From positions 1,504,031 through 1,568,030 of the forward strand of contig NW_006763299.1 in NCBI RefSeq assembly GCF_000218685.1: 64,000 nt of DNA. Direction: 5' to 3'. The notes under the pieces are model-generated. The model was not told the origin of the DNA and did not search any database. It saw only the letters and a program-made list of their open reading frames with translations. A program made the translations under genes and the position numbers. Within the stretch, counting starts at the first letter, position 1. Each line of letters begins with the position of its first letter. Shown here one piece after another: positions 56,949-64,000 of this stretch. Source of the DNA: Serpula lacrymans var. lacrymans S7.9 (lineage: Eukaryota > Basidiomycota > Agaricomycetes > Boletales > Serpulaceae).

Positions 56949-59653
56949 TCATACCTCGGAGGATTTCATGAATGATGCGAAATATCCATTCACATCGTCG
57001 ATCGATTCGGACGGAGCAACCATTCCAACAACGCCATCAGGACGAACAACAACCAGCGTCACTTGACTGGGATCAATGCCAAATGCACTGTACCCCTGAC
57101 CTCCCTTACTTCTTGTCACGTCTAAATCATCGACGAACACTCTAAGAAGATCAAATGCATCAGCGTCATGTAGAAGCAATGCTAGGTGTCGTGCTTACTG
57201 TGACCAGTGAAGCCTAAAAAGCTTTGGTAAATCCATTATGTTCACAAGCTCTTTCTTTTCCGCTAGGATGGTCAAGATGTCAAACATGGAAGTTATGTTA
57301 TCATTCCTCAGATATCTTCTGAGGAAGCTTTCAGAGCTTTCCATATCTTTTGCTAGTAATTGGACCTTTTCCAGCTGTGAGGGATCAGCTGTATTCCCCA
57401 AAAATAGCAGTATCTTGAATCGCATGTCTGCTGGTAGCAGATCTTGCAATTCATATGGCCGCCCGTCAGAAGCCCGCACAAATATTTGCGGTGGCATGCG
57501 TTGTCCAACCAAGATATTCTCGGCACACCATTGGTGGGTGGGAATTATGATGGACGATGAGCAATACTGCACTCCAATGCCGGTAATGAAGCCGCCAAAC
57601 GCATTCTGAGCCCTTTAGTCCATACCGTGAGTTTATAGTGCAATCAGAATGACGAGTGGAAATCAGTAGAACTCACTTCAATAAATTTTCGTGTTCAATT
57701 TTTGTCTCTGTTCGTCCCTTGCACGAAAACAAAGTTGCGTATTCTTTGTCGAAATTTATCAGGTCTTGCGCATACCTTCGCCGTTCGAACTCATACTATT
57801 CACAAGGTTCTTTTAAGTGGGGTGGGAAGGTGATAGAACATTTACGCACAGTCTTGAGTAGCGAGATATCACTCCAACCTCGCAAAACCTGTGTCAGTTT
57901 CCATGCTGTACTCAACATCAATACGAGACGCAGTTAACAACCAAGCAATTGCATTAACTCACCGAGATTATGTGCATCGCTCATGCCTGCATTCATCCCT
58001 TGGCCTGGGTAGTGTGGTAAACAAATCAAGGAATGGAATAGATAATACTTATTGGGCGCTATACTGACCTGCTTTGGGCGAGTGCGTATGACATGCATCC
58101 CCCGCTATGAAGATACGATCCTTTACAGAAAATGTCGACGCTACTCGCTGACCAACTGCACCAAACAATATCAGCAGTCGGTGCGTGTAGAATATAAAAC
58201 GGCGCTCGCTTATGTATACTGTCCACCAGTCAAACTCCAAAGGCCTTTCCATCTTAAAAGGACTGAATGTCTTGTTGATAGCCTTCGATACTGACCGTCA
58301 GTCACGCTACATAGCAGGTCCCAGAATGGATAACTCACCTCCAGTAGCTTTTCAGGGCTCATTCTATCTTTGTCTGATCTCCCCGTAAGCGGATCTAAAA
58401 TATCTTCATCCGATAATTGTACATATAGGCGAATTTTATCGTCTTCACGGGGAATAAGCATACAAGAACCGTTAGGAGAGCGGATAGTGGCTCTGATGCG
58501 AGTGTCAGGGAAATTTGTAATAGGAACCATGTCTAAAGCACCCCATATATACTCTTAAACAATGGGCATAGTGGGCATATAAGAAGTTGGTAATCTGTAA
58601 ACAAACAAAAATTTATCTCACCTGTTTGCTCTCCTTCCATAGCTATATCCAGAGCCTTGCGAACCCATGAATGCGCGCCTGCAGTCTCAATTAATTTCGC
58701 GCAAGGCCATGCCATAACAGCGTGCTCACCATCTGTCCCTATCATAAATTTCGCATGTACGATTTCTGTTGCGTTTGAACAATCGAGATGCTGTAATACT
58801 ACCTAATGCAAACAAAAATTAGTATCTTGGAAGAGTTTATAGGAGCCAAAGCAGGCCATACTTTGACTGGATGCGATGTTGGATTCGCGAGTTCTTCGTT
58901 ATCCTGTGATAGCTCGATAGAAGTCGGAACGATTGATCGGTGTACATCAAATCCTAATGAGTGTATGGCATCACAAAACAGAGCTTCGATCGCTCCTTGA
59001 TTGAGGGTAATCTATATCACGGCAGTCCACATCATCTAAAGAGATCGCATTGGTTTCAATTTGGCATACCAAAAACGGGTATCGAGTTCCCTCAGTGCCT
59101 ATGACTGGTATACGCCCGGTGGACTGAGAGCAATATAAACACGGTATCAGCATAGGTTTAGCTATAAAACTCACTTCAATATCGCCCTCTGAGTTAGGAA
59201 TATAGATCGTCTATCGGATTTGTGGCAAAGCGTCAATATACACACATAACCATGCCAAAAGTAAGTTAACCCACAGCCATGTGTATATGATTGCCTTCGC
59301 GAAGAAGACGGTCACCAAGCCCATAGCTCTACAGGTATTCATAAGTCAGAGTTTTAGCCCCACAATGTTCAATAGACCTACCTGCAATACCTCGATAGTC
59401 CTAGGCTGAATCCCGTCTGCTTGGCCGGTAACAAGGCATTCTGGCCTGTATACATGTTCATTACAAGGTGCTGCGCATCATGCAATCACCCGACGGTTTG
59501 AACGTACCTTTTGTCAACGATTCTGACGTTGGCACCAGCTTGCATTAGTGCATACGCACACATAAGCCCTGTAGGCCCAGCACCTACGATGAGCACATCA
59601 ACATTACTCTCCCTTGATTGTGGGGGGCGATTTGGAAGAGTATTAGTAGCCAT
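56949..59653 (-). CDS. FAD-dependent aromatic monooxygenase (phenol 2-monooxygenase type)
   Basis: Class A flavin monooxygenases hydroxylate phenolic rings with NAD(P)H and oxygen. The start at 59653 (MATNTLPNRPPQSRESN) leads to the FAD motif VDVLIVGAGPTGLMCAYALM. Later exons give GQADGIQPRTIEVLQ, a DG motif region (FMIGTDGEHAVMAWPCAK), and the second FAD motif [20 protein letters not shown] with NAGMSDAHNLGWKL. The C-terminal thioredoxin-like domain typical of phenol hydroxylase is present (DLLPADMRFKILLFLGNTAD, then VTLVVVRPDGVVGMVAPSES). About 14 short exons, stop at 56949. There is no signal peptide, so it is cytosolic. Like other Agaricomycete members it may handle lignin-derived phenols; substrate and regulation cannot be read. 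A Met 13 codons upstream (59692) is an alternative start. Confidence 0.92.
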
Positions 59654-60939
59654 GGAAGACACAGGATGCTCTTGTGTACTATAGAAAACCAAGCTACTAG
59701 CATGTTCGACTTTTTATAAGGTGGTTCTCCGAAAACAAAGGGCTATAACACGAACCGCTACTTACGCGGACGGTGACTGACATACCAATTTGCTTCTGTA
59801 ATCTGGATCTAGAAGATGTTGAGTATCCAGGATTCCTGTAACATGTCCCCGCTATTAAGCTGAGTCGGATCTTTAGGGAATCAATCGAATTAGGCCAACG
59901 TGATAGAACCGACATCAAAGAGGCGCTTGCAACTCTATCTGCCAAAATTAGCCCCAAACTGCTGTTAGATGGTAGAAACTGCGGCTTTAATCGACACACA
60001 AGAACACACCCTCGGGAGGTGCATCTCGGGCCAAGCCTCGCCGGTGGTCACGACCTCTAAAATCCCAAGGAACGCCGATTAGACCACAAATGGACCAATC
60101 ACAGCCCATGGTTTCATTCTTCGCAATAGTAATCAGCTTGCGTCGTAAACTAAGTCGCGCATCATCCGAAGACGTGGCTCAAGAACTTGACTGCAGGAGG
60201 AAATATTTAGTAAAAGATACTCACCAGCACATCAAACTCACCTTCTGAGCCTTCTTGTTGTTGCATTGATAGGCAGCCGAACCGTGTAGTAAATTATCGA
60301 TAAGTTATCATAAGGACAAAGGACTGCTACTTATATACTGGATAGATGCTGAAAGTCAAGAAGCAGGCTGATTCGATTCTGCAGAGAAAGCTCGGCCAAG
60401 GACTTCGGATGTCCATGGTAAGCACCGACACGGAATATCATGATTTGCAAGGTATTCCACAAGCTTTGATATTGGTGATCTTACATAGTTTGTCCTTACT
60501 TCGATCCTTACATGCACACCTGCATGGTACAGTGACCATTATAATATACTCGAATATTACTGTTGCCAGTGAAACGTTGAAGTTCGACCTGAAAGTGCTG
60601 TGACATCACGTCAAGTTCGCTAAGTCTTAGACTTGTGACGCGTGACCAGCTTGCGGTTCGGTTCGTCGCATCTTCCAGTGCTGCTTCTCTCCTGGTGTTG
60701 TATGAGCATGGGGGTGATTTGAACTTGTTCTTCAATACATCAGCGCATCTAGTAAGAAGTTCGTACCAGAAGGGCACGTAAGTAGTGGACGGGTTCAACT
60801 CAACCTGCCTATGACCGTCGCAGCGACGCAACGACGAAACTAAGGTCGAAATTCAACAGTACAGCCGTTGTACAATTCCAAGCTTATGAGCTAGATACTA
60901 GAGCCAACCATGATACAATGGCGAACCACTGTACCCCAT
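59654..60939. other. 1.3 kb interval without a supportable gene
   Basis: Open frames of 80-110 codons on both strands (59697-59999 and 60508-60831 minus; 60346-60603 plus) show no recognised motif and no convincing splice continuation. The left part should include the promoter of the monooxygenase, and the right end the 3' untranslated region of coronin. Confidence 0.4.
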
Positions 60940-62923
60940 TTATCCTTCTAATAGCGCCTGAGCCTTTCGCGCATTCGCTTTTAAGCCCTCAACTTGGAGT
61001 TCTAGGTTCCTGATTTTTTCGCGGGCATCGCGGAGTTCGCTAGCCTGGCGCTGGTTCTCTTCGCGTAACGCCTGAGCAGCTGCCTGTGATCGCAATGTCA
61101 ATTCGGGTAAGAAAAGAGCATCGCGCATGATCAGTACGTACATCTTCATTATCGAAGTTAGATTTTGCAGGTGGGCTCGAGGTGGGCGATACTGCAGGAG
61201 AAGTAGCAGGTATGGGCATGGATTCTGATTTCGAGACCGGCGCGAAGGGTACGGGGTTCGAGGGGGTAGAAGGAGTAGTTGCAGCCCGCGCTACAGGTGA
61301 TGCACTGAAGCTCGGAGGAGCAGGCACAGGTGCAGTGGCTGCGACCGTGGGTGCAGGTGTATAGGTCGACTGGACACCATTGGATATTGCACCATTTTCC
61401 AAGCTGACCAATTTGGGAGGTGCGGTCTTCCCGGAGAAAAATTCACTGGCCGAAAGGGATGCTTCAGAGGAAGGTGCTGGTGGATATATGTCGGACTGGA
61501 AAGAGTCGGCCTGCAACAATAGGCTATCACCTTGGGATTATCTAAAACCGATAAGATATCAGCATACCTTTCGGGGTACAATAAATCCAATCGGTTCAAT
61601 TGCAGATCCATAAACTTTGTAAGCACGAGCGATTTCGCACTCTGATGCATTGAGCGCACGCCTGGGTAAGAAGCACATTCCCCGCTGAGGTTCTGAAGAC
61701 TTGTGTTCCGCTAAGGCATAAAGGGTATCGCTTTCGAATTCGTAGTAACGAATGTTGCCGTCCCTAGTGTGCTACGTGGGTTACTGTATATTCAAAGTAA
61801 TTTAGTCAGATTACCCACCCTTTACCGGCTACAAGTTGTGCAGAATATTAGAATATAATCTTCACACATCGGTATCAACCACTCACCAAGGAAAAGAATA
61901 CTGTTATCACTCCAAAACGGCATAATAACACCAGCTGACTGGTCGAGGATCGTCGTTTTGACGTTACCAAGCCCACCAGTTTCCCAGATGCCGACCTGAC
62001 GATCACTCATTTTGCTGAAACCTGTCGTGGCGATTTTATCGAGGTCACCCATCCACACGACGCGTGCGCCTTTGATTCCACCATGTCCTTCTGCCACACG
62101 AACAGCTTCGCTTCCCGCACGGGGGTCGAACAATCTTAGCTTGCGATCTCTGCATGTCGTGGCAAGAAGAGTGCCAGTAGGGTTAAAGGCGATACATTGG
62201 ATAGAATCGCCATGGCCAGTTAGAGTAGACCTCTGACGTTCTGTTTCTGCAAGGTCCCACAGCTTGACGGTATGCTCTCCAGAAGCACTTGCGATAACGT
62301 TAGAAGCAGTAGGATGAAACAAGACTTGACCGATCTTTCGCGGCGAGGCATCGATACGGGCCACAGGATCGAAATCGTGAGGTTCCCAGTGATCTTGACC
62401 CCAATCTTCGAACGTAGAGGGTTCCACTTTCCAGATCATGACCTTCCCATCTTCACCGCCTGAGGCGACAATCGAATCATTGTGAGGGGACCAATCCGTG
62501 TCGAGGACTGGAGCAGTGTGACTGCGTGCCAAGGGTATCACATCCGGGAGCTTGTATGGAAGATTATTGGGTAATGCTTCGAAGGGAGAAGGCAAGGGTA
62601 AAATGGCAAAAGCGCCACCACCAGATGCATTCCAGTTAAGACTGATGTATCGCTGGTCATAGTAATTAGTAATTAGAAGGAAATCACAGCAGCGCGACAT
62701 TGATCTAAATATTCACCCCTGAAGCAGAGACCAAATTGGTATCCCAGGCGCTGCTGGACACCTTTACATTCTCGATTCCGAATTCTTTTTTCTTTGCATT
62801 TTGACCATAGACATGACTAGATTGTGAACCCACAAATTCATATTGGTCAACTTGCACGAATATCGAATATACGGCTACATGATATACTCACCGATACTTT
62901 GATGGACGCACGAAACGAGACAT
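60940..62923 (-). CDS. CRN1: Coronin
   Basis: Coronin binds F-actin and regulates Arp2/3 at cortical actin patches. Seven exons (62923-62892, 62816-62717, 62652-61887, 61828-61819, 61763-61568, 61510-61142, 61083-60940) join in phase to 538 residues. The conserved N-terminus MSRFVRPSKYRHVYGQ is followed by WD repeats (DTDWSPHNDSIVASGGEDGK, GQVLFHPTASNVIASASGEH, CIAFNPTGTLLATTCRDRKL). The family motif ILFLAGKGDGNIRYYE is assembled across a 10-base exon. After CEIARAYKVYG and PIGFIVPRK comes a Ser/Pro/Ala-rich linker (about residues 370-490), then a C-terminal coiled coil (QALREENQRQASELRDAREK) for trimerisation and Arp2/3 binding. All typical coronin parts are present. It is divergent from GCV1 with 305 bases between starts. 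Confidence 0.97.
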
Positions 62924-63228
62924 TGTTCAGGCAAGAAACAGACGAGTCGCAGACGATACCCAGGTCTGAGCTGTGCCTGTCGCAAAGCTGGTTGCCCTAA
63001 GTATACTTGGACCTTGATCAATGTTATTTGAATCCCCGACATATGTTTATTCTCGTCGAGGTTAGGGCTACAAAATTATCTAAGCTGCTTCCACGATTAC
63101 ATTTACTAATTTCCTAAATCGTCTGCTCAAGCGCTGCTCCGCTGAGTCCGCTCCGCCCTAAGTTCGAAACGAAGGACTTCTTGTCGAATTTTCGGTTCAC
63201 AACAAGGATTTCTTTTCTTCTTTTCTCA
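62924..63228. promoter_or_regulatory. Divergent promoter region of coronin and GCV1
   Basis: The 305 bases between two divergent start codons must serve both genes. A pyrimidine tract (TTTCTTTTCTTCTTTTCTC at about 63208-63226) lies right before the GCV1 start, a common fungal promoter feature. No clear TATA box is seen. Confidence 0.5.
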
Positions 63229-64000
63229 ATGTCGAGTGCGCGTGTAGTGTCTGTGCTTAGGTTGGCAAATGCCCTTTCCGTGCCAAGGTGTGGAGTATCT
63301 CGAGTCTACTGCCGCGGTCTAGCGACATCCGTAGGAGAGGTTGGTAGTTTGTTTACCAAGTAATACTCCTTTTTGACTTCAAGGAAACTCAGCTGAAGAG
63401 AACTGGGTTGTATGATTTTCATGTGGAGAACGGAGCAAAAATGGTGCCGTTCGCTGGATACTCCATGCCCCTTGCCTATGGTAGTGTTGGTCAAGGTGCG
63501 CACTAGACGGACTTTGTTCCCGTCCATCTTCCAATTGAATACAGTTGCCAGCCATAGCTACGTGCGTAGTAGCGTAGGCCTCTTCGATGTTGGCCACATG
63601 GTACAAAGCAAGTACGTTATTTACTGCGTTGCTCCAGAAAGTCTGTTCAGACAGTAGCAGCTTCCGTGGTCCCACGGCAACAGCGTTCTTGGAATGGCTA
63701 ACACCGTCTTCCCTTTCATCACTCACCCCTTATTCTTCGACTTTGTCTGTGATCTTAAATGAAAAGGGTGGCATCATAGACGACACTGTCATCACAAAGC
63801 ACTCTGATGATGCGTATTACGTTGTCACGAATGCAGGTAGACGAGACAGAGACCTGCCATGGTTCCGAGAGAAGCTTGATGAATGGAACCATGGCGAGAA
63901 AGGTCGGGATGGCAAGGTAGAAATTGAAGTTTTAGACAATTGGGGGCTTATTGCGTTACAAGGTCAATCAGCTGCTACTGTAAAATGTTCTGCAAGTCCA
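63229..64000 (+). CDS. GCV1: Glycine cleavage system T-protein (aminomethyltransferase), cut by the right window edge
   Basis: The T-protein takes the aminomethyl group from lipoylated H-protein, releases ammonia and makes methylene-tetrahydrofolate in mitochondria. The start at 63229 gives a presequence ([20 protein letters not shown]) rich in Arg and Ser and without acids. Exons 63229-63339, 63384-63495, 63545-63611 and 63658 onward join in phase. They give [87 protein letters not shown] and [20 protein letters not shown], all typical of GcvT. The folate-binding Asp of the family falls in the GGIIDDTV block. The C-terminal half lies beyond base 64000. Confidence 0.96.

Noticed and set aside
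1..64000. CRISPR arrays, operons, riboswitches or bacterial-type terminators
   Set aside because: The DNA is clearly fungal with spliced genes; no regular short repeats with spacers were seen.

Overview
This window is eukaryotic DNA from a basidiomycete fungus, almost certainly a mushroom-forming Agaricomycete. Nearly every gene is split by many introns of about 45-65 bases with GT..AG ends. Genes are dense on both strands. The gene set includes families typical of Agaricomycetes: a laccase, a DUF6533 membrane protein, a Plavaka-type DNA transposon and a zinc-cluster/AlkB-like protein. All gene models were read by eye by joining frames at splice sites. For several genes exon lengths and phases were checked and sum to a whole number of codons (VPS28, TGS1, squalene synthase, coronin, the DUF6533 protein, PhzF and the POM34-like protein).

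Layout. 1-878 holds the 5' part of a secreted laccase (minus strand, running off the left edge). A 3 kb stretch without a supportable gene follows. 3.9-7.4 kb is an ER-type M28 metallopeptidase and 7.6-9.2 kb a NOL8-like ribosome-biogenesis protein, both minus. 9.28-18.83 kb is one complete DNA transposon with inverted terminal repeats. It carries a Plavaka transposase and two companion genes, and the transposase is broken by a solo LTR with a perfect 5-base target duplication. A second, unrelated solo LTR, also with a perfect 5-base duplication, lies 28 bases past the transposon, just upstream of VPS28. Removing both insertions puts the NOL8 and VPS28 start codons only about 155 bases apart, so two insertions have split one divergent promoter.

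From 19.3 to 29.5 kb are VPS28 (ESCRT-I), a HUA1-like zinc-finger protein, a two-pass membrane protein that may be nucleoporin POM34, a PhzF-family enzyme, a DUF6533 protein and the cap trimethylguanosine synthase TGS1. From 29.8 to 39.2 kb are a large Zn2Cys6/AlkB-like protein, an RCC1-PHD protein and squalene synthase (ERG9). From 39.4 to 51.5 kb are a small unknown gene, the urea transporter DUR3, an unknown single-exon gene, a FAD amine/amino-acid oxidoreductase, tRNA-Glu(UUC) and mitochondrial HSP78. From 51.6 kb to the right edge are an ankyrin-RCC1-BTB protein like IBtk/Btb3, a phenol-hydroxylase-type FAD monooxygenase, coronin and the 5' part of the glycine-cleavage T-protein (GCV1, cut by the window end).

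Most genes are unrelated housekeeping functions (sterol synthesis, endosomal sorting, urea uptake, mitochondrial proteostasis, one-carbon metabolism). I see no biosynthetic cluster. The most interesting material is the layered mobile-element region at 9.2-19.3 kb.
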